DNA of 64,000 nucleotides from Melastoma dodecandrum (Eukaryota; Streptophyta; Magnoliopsida; Myrtales; Melastomataceae): NCBI GenBank assembly GCA_029817715.1, contig JARUPY010000495.1:372001-436000 (forward strand), written 5' to 3'. Every line of letters begins with the position of its first letter. The first letter of the stretch is position 1. The notes beneath the pieces were generated by a model. The model was given only the letters and a program-made list of their open reading frames with translations, searched no databases and was not told where the DNA came from. Shown here piece by piece: positions 34,845-46,464 of the stretch. The translations under genes and the position numbers were made by a program.

Positions 34845-35095
34845 AGACTCGCTGCTGGAGGTGCGACTGGAGCTGACGTCACCGCTGACGTCGTAGACTC
34901 GCCGCTGGAGAAGCGACTGAAGCTGACGTCACCGCTGACGTCGTAGACTCGCCGCTGGAGGTGCGACTGGAGCTGACGTCACCGCTGACGTCGTAGACTC
35001 GCCGCTGGAGAAGCGACTGAAGCTGACGTCACCGCTGACGTCGTAGACTCGCCGCTGGAGGTGCGACTGGAGCTGACGTCACCGCTGACGCCGTA
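34845..35095. repeat. 50-bp tandem repeat array, 5 units (right LTR)
   Basis: Five units alternate between two variants in the order A-B-A-B-A. The left LTR has A-B-A. The unit contains GACGTCACCGCTGACG and AGACTCGC. Confidence 0.87.
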
Positions 35096-35394
35096 GACTC
35101 GTTGCAGTGCGACGGTGGTAGTGTTGGCGGAGGGTTGTTGCCCCGGTTACGGTTGCTCGCCGGGACGGTGGAAGTGCTAGCGGAGGGCTGTTGCCCCGGT
35201 TACGGTTGCTCGCCGGGACGGTGGACGTGCTGGCGGAAGGTTGATCAACGGAGCTACGGTTGCTCACTCCGCTGTTGGAAAAAATGACCAAGTAACCCAG
35301 GCCGAGGTATCTACTAAACTAAGGGTGACGAGCAATGCAAAGCTTTGTGTTTGGCTGATTGATCGTGAAAATTTCCAGGGGGAGCCTGTTCCCT

Positions 35395-35401
35395 TTTTAT
35401 A
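35395..35401 (-). promoter_or_regulatory. LTR TATA box (right, 5' LTR)
   Basis: The minus strand reads TATAAAA. As this is the 5' LTR, this copy would drive transcription of gag-pol. Confidence 0.5.
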
Positions 35402-35727
35402 CTGAGTCTTGTAAGTCCTTGCACGTTCCACACGTCCCCGAAAAATCCCTTAAATCGTGGAACAATCTTAACTTCCCTCCAGGAATCTCGGGGTTTGTTT
35501 TTCTCAGAGATTCTCCTAACCCCCACTTAATTGGATCGTGCGCGGATCGTGTCCGGATAAGTTGTAGACTTAGCTCGCACTCGCACTTCTAAAAATGGGT
35601 CGTAGACTTAGGCTGTTACGGACTGAGAGTTTGGCTCAGTCGACGGGCTGTAGACTTAGCTAAGGCCCGTGTTCCCAATATGGGCTGTAGACTCACCACA
35701 AGCCCAGAATATCTTATCATGTCAACA

Positions 35728-36060
35728 GATGGTAACTGGATTGTTGTTGAGATGTGTTACCCGGTCGTGACGTCGGAGGAGAACGGGGAGGTGGCGCCAC
35801 TCGCGGTCGCACCTGCTGCCGTTGCCCGGGCGCTCCCGGAGGATTGGGTGGGGATGCACTACAGTGGTCCTGGCACCGTACGAAGTGTTGATAAATGGAG
35901 TGGTGGTAAAACGAGGAAGTCGCATTGTTAATTTCTACCATTCTGTTTGCTAAACTGGCTATTTCTATACGTGTTATTATTTACAATTGTTATACTTCTG
36001 TTGTGTTATCTGATCTATCTGTATTTGCATAATTACTGTTGTTCTTGATCGTGTTGTGCA
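35728..36060 (+). repeat. Old Gypsy LTR, right part
   Basis: After the GATGG duplication, the stretch from about 35750 to 35900 matches the reverse complement of 7104-7272 in the solo LTR very well (shared CCCGGGCGCTCCCGGAGGA and GGTCCTGGCACC). Beyond 35900 the similarity fades and the end of this LTR is uncertain. Confidence 0.6.
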
Positions 36061-36327
36061 TTACAGTATTGATGGAGTAATATAACGGAAATAGGATAAA
36101 TCACAGAAGAATGGGGAGAAAACGAATAAGATGAAGGGAACGATAGAAAATTCTAGGGTTTGTAAGAAAACCTCAAGTAATTCTTAAAATCAGATAATAG
36201 GGTAAAATAACAATTGTCCTTCTTAGAAACCCTAAGGCCTTATTTATACTAAAAAAGAAATATAACGTGATATTCCAAAAATACCCCTAATGTTATAAAA
36301 TCTAAATATTGTTATTATGCTCCTGCA
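36061..36327. other. Possible LTR piece of the adjacent Gypsy relic
   Basis: On the minus strand, a purine-rich CGAGGAGATTGA followed by TGCAGGAGC lies just after the coding relic. A TATAAATA sequence lies further on (about 36240-36251). This looks like the beginning of a 3' LTR, but no second LTR is present to prove it. Confidence 0.35.
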
Positions 36328-36759
36328 TCAATCTCCTCGGGTTGGAAAAGTTCGTAACTCCGCCGCGAAAACTTCGACGACCTCCGCATAAATCTCAGGA
36401 TCAATCTTCTTCAACTCTTCTTCTGCTATCCAGGTACTTTCCGTCGCTGGCTTTCCCAACCATTTCATCAAGAATCTCCTATATCGATTCCCTCTCCTTG
36501 ACTTAGTCTCCTTCACATCTAGAACATCTTTAATAACATCCTTTGTGGCCTTTGGAAGCTCTTTGATATGCTCTTGGACAACATAACCCTCATCAGCTCC
36601 CACAAACTCATACAAATCTGAAACATTAAAGACCGGACTGATATGTAGCTCAGCAGAGAGTTCTATCACATAAGCATTCGAAGGAAAAGAAGGAGAAATT
36701 ACAAGGAAAAAGTGGGGGAGGAACTCCTTTATATATGAGTTGGAAAACTTTTCATTCAT
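36328..36759 (-). pseudogene. Ty3/Gypsy pol C-terminus with chromodomain, relic
   Basis: The homologous part is about 36328-36665: NAYVIELSAELHISPVFNVSDL is the usual end of the integrase C-terminal domain, and the RRGNRYRRFLMKWLGKPATESTW segment is the chromodomain. That module binds modified histone tails in chromoviruses. The first ~30 codons of the open frame do not fit the family and look like unrelated sequence joined by a deletion. No RT or integrase core remains to its right. It is a different subfamily from the two full-length types in this window. Confidence 0.75.
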
Positions 36760-37084
36760 CGTGGGACAAATGAAACAGGATCAAGTCCCAGCCGGACGAC
36801 AAATTATTAGATAGCATAAGTCCGCCAACACGCAACAACAATGAAATGATCTGTCTGTTCATATAATAAAGTTCTGTTTGGAATATATTTTGTATTGCTA
36901 AATTAAATTAACAAAGCATATGTGACCGTTGGATGTACCGTGCATTGTTGCGCCGGTCCTATCTTATAATTTGTCCTGCTCCACACGTTAAAGAGAAATG
37001 GTCGTATCATGTTAGTTTTTCGCCATTTGCCGGGCTCAAATACTAGCGCCTAGTCTAAAACAAGCTTTGCTGATTTAATGATTT
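36760..37084. other. Intergenic, no gene recognised
   Basis: AT-rich sequence without convincing frames or repeats. Confidence 0.4.
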
Positions 37085-37845
37085 TTCATCAGTTTTTGTT
37101 AAGATCAACTTTGTCATAAAATTAGGGAACTGTCGAGTCTTTCCCGAGTTATTTGTAAACATGACAAAAGTGTGCGGTTCCGATTGTTGCCGGTTTCCCT
37201 CTTACACTATTGTCTCCGGCTCTTTTCCTCTTCTTACTTTAGTCATTTATGTTGTCTTTTCCACTTTTGACTCACTATTCCGCTTAACTACTTAATAAAA
37301 CTCTTAAATACTTAGTAATTCATGTTGATTCCATTATTGAGATATGCCCCATTATATATATTTTTTTTTTATATAAGCGGAGATCGTGACGGACTTACTT
37401 TTTGGAAGCCCTCTCATGAGGCTCAAAGGCTAGTTGACAAGCTCCCGAGCCCCAGCCCGGCCCCACTACATCCTCTTTGGGCCCGACTTGAGGCATGCTC
37501 CCCTGTCGATCCAATTTCAGTTGAGGCCCAAAAGCCCAGCGGGTGAGCGGCTCCTCGGCTTTATTAGCCTTCACCCAGGAGACCAACCGTAAATCCAAGT
37601 GGAGTGTACATGGTGGAGTTCCAACCCGGATCTTGACAAGGTTCCAAACACCCACCACCCACCTTACACCAGTTGGGTGTCCTCGGAAGGACTGCGCCGA
37701 TATATAGTCTAACTATACTAAAACGTTTATATTCGTGGGTTCATTACACGACAAGAACTTACTGGCAAAATTTATGTAATACATTGCCAACATCTGTACT
37801 CAAATACAGGCCAGCCATTTTTTCCTTGCAGCTTTGGAGGAGCAT
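37085..37845. repeat. Duplicated intergenic block, copy 2
   Basis: It is collinear with 3495-4050. Relative to that copy it holds about 85 extra bases (about 37250-37320) and the SINE at 37361-37699. No dioxygenase coding sequence is visible next to this copy. Confidence 0.6.
37361..37699 (-). mobile_element. SINE-like insertion, 339 bp
   Basis: The insertion ends in ten T on the plus strand (37361-37370), that is, a poly(A) tail on the minus strand. It is flanked by ATATATA at 37354-37360 and 37700-37706, a plausible target duplication although the region is AT-rich. Near its minus-strand 5' end are GGCGCAGTCC and, some 60 bases on, GGTTGGAACTC, which resemble tRNA-type A and B boxes of RNA polymerase III promoters. 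The paralogous block at 3495-4050 lacks it. The family name is not assigned. Confidence 0.65.
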
Positions 37846-38961
37846 AATTCTTATTGCACGACTAGCGTTGTTGCTCAAATAAAGCTCCAAGATTGTCTTC
37901 TCCGATATGAAGATTATCCGTTCAGTACGGATTATTAGTCCAACTCATTTGCACAACAGGACTACCTATCCGAATACTCTATGATTACGTTCGCGTACCA
38001 TTTGTTAGAAACCCTTGTTGAACGTAAACATATATGAAAGGAAAGCATATTTGAGCATCATGATTTTATCAAAAATTTTTATTTATATCTTTCTTTGTTC
38101 CAGATTTATAATTCATGACCCAATGATATGAGATGCCGCATTTCGATTGTCCCTCCGTTCGAATAATTATTACAATTATATTGTAGACATACAAATCAGA
38201 GCAATGTGCAAAATCGTGAAAAATGAAGATCGTGAGTGAAAATTATTCAAAGCATAGCACACTAACGTTGAAAATATATATTATTTTAAAATTTTACAAA
38301 ATAAATTTTAAATGGTGAATAGTAATTACTAAAAAAACACATCTGCTGAAATAATATTTGATAATGCAATAATGAAGTCTTGAGCTGCAAATAGTTCTTG
38401 ATACAATTAATACGATTGAGAATTATATTTCGTAAGACGCCATGGAATATTTGTATAACATACAATAAATAGAATTCATACTTATGAAATTTTGTTAAAT
38501 CCTATTGAAATGTTGTAGTACAAAAAAACTAAAAAATTTTGTATTATATGAAAATATTGTACTAAGTTATGAGAAGTTTTATGTGTGTCTTTAAGGTCGA
38601 ACCCATGAAGTTCTCTACATATTAAAATGAAATAGTTGTTTATATTTGAATAATTTTCTATTATGTAAGATTTCATCGGTAAAACTAATGTCTATTGAAA
38701 ACGATATTTTATTTAATTTTAAGCGTTCATTTAAGAATCAAGTATAATTTGTCAAAAAACAAAAAAGAAAGAAAGAGCAATACTAATGAATTCGTTTGAC
38801 AGTCTTACTGTTATCCCGCAAACGGCCATTTTATTATAAAGCAATAATATCCTATTATATAGTCAGAAAACATATAATATAAATAACAATAATTTTATTA
38901 AATTCAACAGCGAAATTTCTCGTTGCTTTTTGTTGTGTGAACAAGTTGTATCCCGACTGAC
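37846..38961. other. Intergenic, AT-rich
   Basis: Very AT-rich DNA with no convincing frames. I see no gene or element. Confidence 0.5.
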
Positions 38962-38998
38962 TTATTATTATAATAATAATAATAATAATAATAATAAT
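38962..38998. repeat. (ATT/AAT)n microsatellite
   Basis: A run of about twelve trinucleotide units, TAATAATAAT..., lies directly before the dispersed repeat at 38997. Confidence 0.9.
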
Positions 38999-39098
38999 TT
39001 TATAAAGAAAATTGGTAAAAATTAATGCTATTCATAAAAGTTATTGAATATTTATTCTAAACTTTAAGTGTAAGTAACATAAGTTTAATTAATATTGA
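38997..39098 (+). repeat. ~105-bp dispersed repeat, copy 2
   Basis: It matches 10545-10650 in the same orientation. 39099-39503 is the upstream region of the following gene, AT-rich, with no clear TATA box that I would commit to. Confidence 0.7.
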
Positions 39099-39503
39099 TA
39101 TCCTAGCCTCTAATTTTTAAATAATTTTTATACCTTCGAAAAGAATGGATTTGATCTTTTTTGTTGGATGACGATAATGATTCTTTTAAATAAAAAGTAA
39201 TTTTTTTCTTAAATTATAAAGAAAGAATTCCCAACATAATATTTTTTTAGTTGCATGGTTATAGGAAAAAACAAACTAATTAGTAGAAACAATTTTCATT
39301 TTAATTGTCATTTCTTTTCTTCCACGGTACCTTTTTTCGATTCTTTGATTAATTTATGTTAATACCATAAAAGATCCTTGGGATGTCTTGATCATTGGAA
39401 ATGCTTTCCTTAGCCGATCAAGGGAAGAACAATTTATCTTATGAATTCACAGCGAATCCAAAGCGAAAAATGAATTGAGCAGGCAATTCTTCGGGAAAAA
39501 CAC

Positions 39504-42045
39504 ATGGTGACTTCGGTTGTAGCGAGCTTGCAAGATGTGTGGGATGCGTGGGGCATTCGAGGTTTCATGATCCTCAGCCTTGCGATGCAACTGCTTCTTG
39601 CAATCGTCTCCCCGTTCAGGAAGAGGACGTCCAACCGTTGGGTCATCCTTCTGATATGGTCAGCCTACTTCCTCACGGACTGGGTTGCCATATTCGCGTT
39701 CGGGTTGATCTCGAATGCCAGATGCAGGAATTCAACTTCCATCGACCAGGATCTACTTGCATTCTGGTCTGCCTTCCTTCTCATACATTTGGGCGGGTCG
39801 GATTCTATTACTGCCTATTCTCTGGAGGACAATACGCTGTGGCTGCGTCACTTGGTCGGCCTTGTAGCCCAGGTACTTGCCTTCCTCAATATCTTTGTTA
39901 AGACGCTCCCAAGTAACGATCTTCGGGTTCCGACAGTCCTGATAGCTATTGCTGGTGCTATCAAATATGGGGAGAGGACCAGAGCGTTGTATCTTGCGAG
40001 CATCGAGAAGCTTAAGAAGTCAATTGTTAAATCACGTGGTCTCGTCCGTAACATAAATACTACGAGGACAGAGGGGGTGGCACCCCAGTCCAATACTGGC
40101 GGCAGCAATAATGATGAGGAAGCCCACAAAATGAGAATCAATACAGCCTTCCGCTACTTCCAAATATTCAAGGGTCTGGTCGTAGATATGATGCAGGATC
40201 ATTCCCAATGGATCGAGAGCCGAAATTATTTCATGCACCAAGATTCTCGGGCGACATTTGATATTTTGAAGATTGAGCTGAAGTTCTTCTATGAGGTGTT
40301 CTACACCAAGGTCCTTGCGGCCAACTCCGCTTGGGGAGTGCTCATCCGCAGTCTGGCCTTTTACAACGTCCTCATCGCCCTGATTATGTTTTGCCTAATT
40401 AAGAAAGAGGGGATTCACGGGGTCGATGTTCGAATCACTTACTCGTTGCTAGCTGGAGTGATTGCTTTGGATTCAGCGAGTGAGTTACTACTAGTGGGGT
40501 CAAATTGGTCCAAGGTCAATACCACTTATGCTGGATGCCAAATGCTCGGGCATGGACTAGTCTTATTTTTCATAGTAGGCTTAGCCATGACGTGCATAGT
40601 CAGCTGCTTCGCTTTTCTTTGCTGCAAGGCCGTTGTACTCCGGCAATGGTCAGAGAATACAGGGGCGCTAAGCATTTTAGGGTGTGCTTTCGAGGAGTCT
40701 CGTCCGAGGAAAGGATCCAAGTTAAGTGATTATTGGCGTAAAATCAACGGTACAATCTTAGCCCCCTTTTAATTTACATTCTCATTTTGCTCTGCCTTAG
40801 TCTTCAATTTTATTCCATTTTTCGAATGTTACGATCAGAAAAAGAGAGCAACAAAGGGAAATAATCCAAGACGAAGTCTGCATCCATAAAACGACGAGTA
40901 TTTGATTTGATCTTCATGTGATTATCATATAAGTTCGTTGAATAATCACATATATTCTTATTAACTATTTAAATGAAAAATAGTTATAGTTATTAGGTAA
41001 TATTACGACTGAAAGAAATATACAAAAAAAGATTTTTATATTTTTAGTTTGAAATTAAAATGATATCAGAATATTTTTATTTTGGGAAATGTTAGATGAA
41101 TAAAAAAACCGAGCTCACATATATTGATTGTATTATTTAATTTTGGAAATAATAAAGGTAATAAAATAAATCAAATTGAGGTATTTGATCGCAAGAATTT
41201 CTTTTAGGATCTTATTGTATTCTCTCTCCATAGCATTTTAGCATGGCGATGAATAGTCGAGAATTACTGTTTCAGTTAAAATCAACGACAAGATGGGGGT
41301 TGTCGTACTGACCAGATTGCAATATGAATGGAAGAACAAGCTTGACATGGAACTATGGGACTTCGTGTTTGGTCATTTGCGAGAAACAGCTTTGCCCGCC
41401 GATGATGCAGACAAAGTAAGGGCGGTATATGAGGCAAGGGGTGAAGGCCCACTTCGCAACATGAATTTAGCTGAGCTAAGACGTTATGTGGATAATTTGG
41501 AGTTTGAGAATAGCATCCTCATCTGGCATTGCGCTACAGAGATATGTTATGAGGTTGACAGACACATCGATGGAGATAACAACAAAAGAAGGATGTTCAG
41601 CAAGGTCTTATCGGATTACCTGGTCTATCTTCTTATCAGGCAACCAAAGTTAATGTCCCCTGTGGCTGGGATCGAGAAAATAAGGTATCGTGACACTTGT
41701 GTCGAGGCGATGAATATCGGCAAGAGACATCTCGTGGAAACGATGGATCAATTTTGCAAGAATATACTCGATGAGCATATGGGTACCGCCGAATCCGATG
41801 ACAGAACAGGAAAGGGCAAGTCCGTGTTGTCCGATGCATGCAACGTAGCTAACACGCTAAGGCAAAAAAGTTCGATGAAGTGGGACGTAATTAGCGAGGT
41901 ATGGGTCGAGGTGTTGTTATATGCAGCTGGCCATTGTCGAGCTGACTCGCACGTACGCCTTTTGAGCGAGGGCGGGGAGTTGATAACCTTCGTATGGTTG
42001 TTGATGGCTCACTTTGGGATAATAGCTCGTTTTCCTAAGGAGTAA
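39504..42045 (+). CDS. DUF4220/DUF594 domain membrane protein, copy 1 (apparently intact)
   Basis: Exon 1 (39504-40749) encodes the DUF4220 part: hydrophobic segments at about residues 21-38 and 47-70, then the family signature LLAFWSAFLLIHLGGSDSITAYSLEDN (84-110). Further membrane segments follow round 120-135, 285-300, 310-330 and 350-375. A donor (AACG/GTACAA) and acceptor (TTTCAG/TT at 41276) remove 526 AT-rich bases and join the two frames in phase: 2016 bases, 671 residues, a normal family length. Exon 2 (41276-42045) is the DUF594 part, with ILIWHCATEICY and the C-terminal LSEGGELITFVWLLMAHFG. The start is supported by the matching start of copy 2 at 46465. The family is plant-specific, membrane-bound and of unknown function. 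Without the intron the gene would end at 40770, so RNA evidence would settle the model. Confidence 0.82.
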
Positions 42046-42048
42046 GGA

Positions 42049-43857
42049 GCTGCAGATGAAGTAAGAATTCACAAATCAGTTATTAACTTACTTGAAGAAT
42101 ATTGTACAATATTTCAATGGTAATTTGTATTAAATAAAAGTCCTATGAGGGATAGGCGTCCTCAGCCGATGTGTGATCATTTTTTCAATTTTGTGTCTTG
42201 AAAAAAAAACACCTTGTTGAAGCTTTCGATTCTATCCGTCTAGGTATAAGGATTTGGGAATTGTTTTTTTTTTTAGATTAGAATCGCTATTGGAACCCAC
42301 CATTTCCATGTATGGATTGTTTCTTTTGTAATTTATTTTGTTAGTAGTTTTTGTTTTAATCTTGTTATGTTTTTTACAGAAAATAAATAAAGGTAGAGGA
42401 AAGATTGATCAATTTTTAAAAAGATCTGTGATGGTGAAGGCTAAACTAATAGTCAAAATATATCCATCTTGGTTACTACTCGCTTTCTTCCTATTCTTAT
42501 TTTTGGTTATCTTGTTTCTCTATTTGAGAAACCTCCTTGAAAAATAAACCGTCAAACCTTTGGGACATGAGCTTTTAATGATTCGAACAAGGTAATCAAT
42601 GATAAATCCCAATATCTATGAATTAATCTGATCACGTTTGTCGAAGGCAACCCCACGGAAAAACAACAAAGATTTTTTTTTCTATCGGTCGCTCGATTAC
42701 TTAAAACGAGGTTAAGTCAATAAAGATAAACATATAATGAAATCGAAAATGAAATAAACAACTAAAACAATAATTCAATTATTTAAAAAGCCTAGAACTA
42801 TAAAATCCCCTTCAAGTATTAATCAACTTGTTCCCTCCATTCTCCGGCTATCAAATTCCTAAGTTTGTTTGTTACCTCTAGTCTACGTGTTACCCCTTTT
42901 TTTTTCAAAAAGCACATGCTCCTTTGCGTGCATCTCACGTTTCCTGTTATAGAACCAAGCTAATTTATTTATTTATTTTTTATTTTATTGGATTTTGGAG
43001 ATTTCCCTTATGTTAATTTTTAAAAAAAATTTGGCGATTTTTCCTGATTTTGTGTGATTTTTATGGATTTATAAAAAAATTGCATACCAACAGCTCTACG
43101 CTTATCCAATCCACGGCCTAGTTAGGTTTTCAGATCAAATTAATTAATAATCGGACCATTAAAAAAATCTCAAGGTTCCATTCAAGTCTTATAAAATAAA
43201 ATTAAGTTTATATAAAAAGAACAATCAATTCGAATTCAGGATAATAAGACAACTGCATAGGTAAGAGAGAAAAGAAAAGACAAAAGCTCTTCTGATCGAC
43301 CTAAACGGGATGTGGTTGTCTCTACTGTATCTCTCTATTCGAATTCTAATTGTTTCCTCCTCCTTCCTTCACCCTAGTAAGGATTACACTTCGATATATA
43401 TAGTCTCTAAAAAGATTTCATTATATTCTGCAAAATTAAACAATATCTAAGATAAAATAAAATAAAATCAAATGGACTAGAACGGGTTACTAGTTGGTGC
43501 TATTTTCCCTTAGATCAAGAATTTGAGAAGACTCAAAAGTGCTCGGGCTCAGTTTCGCTTGGTCCCAAAAAGCGTGTTGGCACAAAGTTGTGTTTCGCCT
43601 AACACATAAATTAAAGGACAAAAGAAAGGGAAGAAAAGACAATTTACATTATAGAGCATGCTTTTACAAAAACGCTTACAGCCATGACGAAAACACAGAA
43701 GTTAAGATTGGAAGATGATTTCTCGAATGGTTGTTCAACTATAATATAGTGGAACATAAATAGTTTCAAAGTTTGGTGCTGATGTAGTTATTGATAACTT
43801 TTATTCTCTCAATTCGATGTATCGATTTGGATCTTAGTAACGGCAGAGTTGACTTGC
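42049..43857. other. Intergenic, with a possible LTR relic
   Basis: AT-rich DNA with no convincing gene; the hydrophobic frame at 42338-42547 is probably chance. Around 43590-43720, ACGCTTACAGCCAT and its surroundings resemble the ATGCTTACAGCCAT block in the Tat LTRs, so a decayed LTR piece may be present. Confidence 0.4.
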
Positions 43858-44149
43858 TGATGCGGGCGAATTGTTCAGATTCGAAAGGCTTTCGATTCGG
43901 GAGGAAATATCATTTTTAATAGATTTTATGAGGATTATTTTATTATAGGAGAAGATTTTTAAATTATTTGTTAAGATTTTCGATTTAGAAATTAAGATAA
44001 ATAGGGTTGTTAGCTAACCGGTGAACAATGTCAGAATCATGAAATATTCACGTTTTTGCTTCGTGCTTGATTCGTTCCTGAATTGGAGCGTATGGTTCGC
44101 TTCCGCGGGTTTGACGTAGGATCGGCCCCAGTCCTGTTTCCCCGCCTCA
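43858..44149 (+). repeat. 5' LTR of the small element
   Basis: It differs from the 3' LTR by many substitutions and small indels, so the insertion is not young. Confidence 0.83.
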
Positions 44150-44180
44150 ATTGGTATCCGAGTAGGTCATTGCAGAAGTG

Positions 44181-44627
44181 ATGTCAGGTAGCAACGGCGG
44201 CGGCAACGACAATCCCGCTGTCGGAGAACAGGGGATGCAGGCCTTGTTGATGTCTTATGGTCGTCTCCAGGGTATGATGTAGGAGATCAATCGTGCCATC
44301 TTAAATATGGTAGAGCGATGTGACCTCTTGCTAGAGCGAGACCTTGATTGGAGTGAAAAGATGGCGCCCCGGAGATCACCAGTATGTAGCCAACCACTCC
44401 TGAAGCCCATCTTAATCAAAAGAGAGGAAAGATCAGAATGTAAACTCGAGATGACAATCGGGAGAGAATATGCACATTGTCAATCGCTCGAGATGTCTAT
44501 TACGATCGAACCTGATAATCGTCTTACCAAAGTGGCACCAATGAGGGAGTACGTTCGAGGTCCACCGTTCGTTATGATTGTTTGTAAAAGTCAAGTGACC
44601 ACAATGAGTGAGTACCATTCGTCATGA
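44181..44627 (+). pseudogene. Gag-like relic of the small element
   Basis: An ATG at 44181, 31 bases after the LTR, opens a frame beginning MSGSNGGGND and continuing through MQALLMSYGRLQGMM to an in-frame TAG at 44279. The frame then continues as INRAILNMVERCDLLLERD to 44627. The position and the glycine/asparagine-rich start suggest the beginning of a gag gene. No capsid motif is seen, and the frame would encode only about 150 residues even without the stop. Confidence 0.5.
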
Positions 44628-44731
44628 CTTTTCGTGAAAGTCGTCGACTGAAAGTTCACTAAATGACATATCTGGATCCAAAAGGTGACACTCCTGCTAA
44701 CTCGTGGTGGGTTTTCTCGAGGTAGAGGGAA

Positions 44732-45004
44732 TGATGCGGGGCGAAATATTCAGATTCAATGGTTTTTCGATCAAGGAGAAAATATCATATTATTAGGATT
44801 ATTTTATTATACAATTTTCGATTTAGAAATTAAATAAATAGGTTTGTTGGATTATTTTCTAGGCAGATAACAATGTCAAAATCATGAAATATTCACGTTT
44901 TTTTTCTCAAAAGCCTCGGGCATGATGCGTTCCTGGATTGGAGTGTGTGGCTCGCATACGCGGATTCGACGTAGATCGGCCCCGGTCCCCATTTCACAGC
45001 ATCA
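44732..45004 (+). repeat. 3' LTR of the small element
   Basis: It lies directly after the polypurine tract and ends CAGCATCA. Confidence 0.83.
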
Positions 45005-46464
45005 CTCGCGCTGTATCCATTGATCTTGCTAGATGAAAGAAAACGAAAATCCAGCATTTAAGGAATCTTATAATGATGGTCGATCCAGTTGGTTTATGCC
45101 TATTAATTGTTCCAACACCATCCACAATTCATTTTTTTAATAATGTGATTGAATTTCACCATTCATAGTGAACAATGTGGTCGCTGTAAATTGCAAATAA
45201 CAAGAACAAGCAAAGGAAGATGGAGGACAAACAATACGTGCTGTGAGGGTTACTATCCGTTTCTTACAATGGAGTAAAAGAGATCGAAAACCGCCATCCA
45301 TCCATTTTATCTAGACCCAAAAATTTTTACTCTCCAAAAAAATAACATTTGCTTTGATCGGGACCCAAAGTCTTCTCGATCAAGCCTAAAATTTTTATGT
45401 GTAAACTGGTGGCCGATAGCTGCGCATCGCCAACACAAATCAACCACCTATCCACATGAACAAGAAAAGGAATCACTTAACCAATTGATTCAATGCAGTC
45501 CAATCCTGACAACACTAGCACAAAATCACATCAAAACTAGTTCTTTCTATCACCACCAATCCGCCGTTACGTCGACGAGCAACCTCCCTCCTAACAACCA
45601 CAACGACTCTTAACTAACTTCCACCATTCTCACTTCATACCATATATTTTCCCCAAGCCTAATTGAGGCTAAAATCCAACCCACTACTACAGGCCCAAGC
45701 CCATGACACTAACAAACCTAACGAAATCTGCTGTTGCCGGCAGCTCCACTCCCTTGGCTGCCATCCTGCAAGGCCACCACGCAACACGATCCAACCCTCA
45801 TGAATTGTCCAAACACCATCCACGATTCAAACTTTTTTTATTTATTTAATAATGTCATTGACTCGGGATGCAGCTTCTTCTGTCTTCTTTCACGTTCGGG
45901 ATCTTCCAAGATATTGGTTTTGTTCACTCCAGATCTATGAGAGACAGCTCCGCATGCCGCCAGAAATGCGTAACGAGATGCCATTGTAAGCCTCTTCATC
46001 CCTGGAATCACCACCACAGCCTGCTCCTCTCGTCCGCTTCACCTGCAGGCATGTCCTCTTCCTCGCTATAAAGATTTGCTTCTTTCTTTACTTTCCCTTT
46101 TTTTCTCCTCCTCCTCAGTTCGGACTCTTATTTCTTCATAATTTGTTTAGTCCGAGAGGCCCTACAAGTTGACACGAAGGAGTCAAATGGTCTTATGCTT
46201 TTTATTGGAATTCATTCTTAAGTTTTCCTACTCTCCTGGTATTCTTCCATTAATTTCCTGGATTTAACAGAGCCCAGATCTTCTTAGAAATGTCAAATTG
46301 CTCTCCTTGGGAGATGGAGCGAAGAAGAACCTATGACCATTCATCATTAGAGTTTGTGCTACACAGGGAAGATGTGTTAACTGGTTTCCCCATGCATATT
46401 TAACATTTGGCGAGCGGAATAGATCTCTCTTGTCATTTCTCGGGCTATTAATTAAAGAACACGA
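45005..46464. other. Intergenic upstream of DUF4220/DUF594 copy 2
   Basis: A short direct repeat is present: CAACACCATCCACAATTCA near 45115 and AAACACCATCCACGATTCA near 45812, each followed by a T-rich run and AATAATGT. The frame at 45868-46071 is unassigned. The last ~300 bases are the upstream region of the following gene copy. Confidence 0.45.

Larger units (their letters stand above)
12303..35727 (-). mobile_element. Outer Tat-lineage Ty3/Gypsy element with antisense gene (interrupted by an inner Gypsy)
   Basis: Two long terminal repeats (34647-35727, the 5' LTR, and 12303-13263, the 3' LTR) with ends TGTTCACG...TCAACA are flanked by a perfect 5-bp duplication, GATGG, at 12298-12302 and 35728-35732. 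In minus-strand order the interior has gag, protease, reverse transcriptase, a degenerate RNase H, a second RNase H and integrase. A convergent plus-strand gene then lies between integrase and the 3' LTR. Two RNase H domains and an antisense gene are features of Tat elements. Without the 10.6-kb inner insertion the element would be about 12.8 kb. Gag and pol contain several stops and a frameshift, so it is not autonomous. Confidence 0.92.
34647..35727 (-). repeat. 5' LTR of the outer Tat element (1081 bp)
   Basis: Its ends are TGTTCACG and TCAACA. Apart from array length it is nearly identical to 12303-13263. On the inner side only CAGTGGGAGC remains where the related element at 652-669 has a full TGGCG primer site. 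Confidence 0.93.
43858..45004 (+). mobile_element. Small LTR retrotransposon (TRIM-sized or internally deleted), 1147 bp
   Basis: Two direct repeats of 292 and 273 bp (43858-44149 and 44732-45004) both start TGATGCGGG and end TCA, and share long blocks such as TCATGAAATATTCACGTTTTT. Directly after the first comes a TTGGTATCCGAG primer site, and directly before the second a purine tract GAGGTAGAGGGAA. The flanks CTTGC (43853-43857) and CTCGC (45005-45009) match at four of five bases. All positional parts of an LTR element are therefore present within 1.15 kb. The interior of 582 bp holds only a gag-like relic. Confidence 0.85.

Noticed and set aside
39539..39901. 120-codon frame overlapping the DUF4220 exon
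   Set aside because: It is a shadow in another frame of a well-supported conserved coding region.
42338..42547. Hydrophobic 69-codon frame downstream of DUF4220/DUF594 copy 1
   Set aside because: It lies in T-rich DNA, where leucine/phenylalanine-rich frames arise by chance. It has no counterpart downstream of copy 2.
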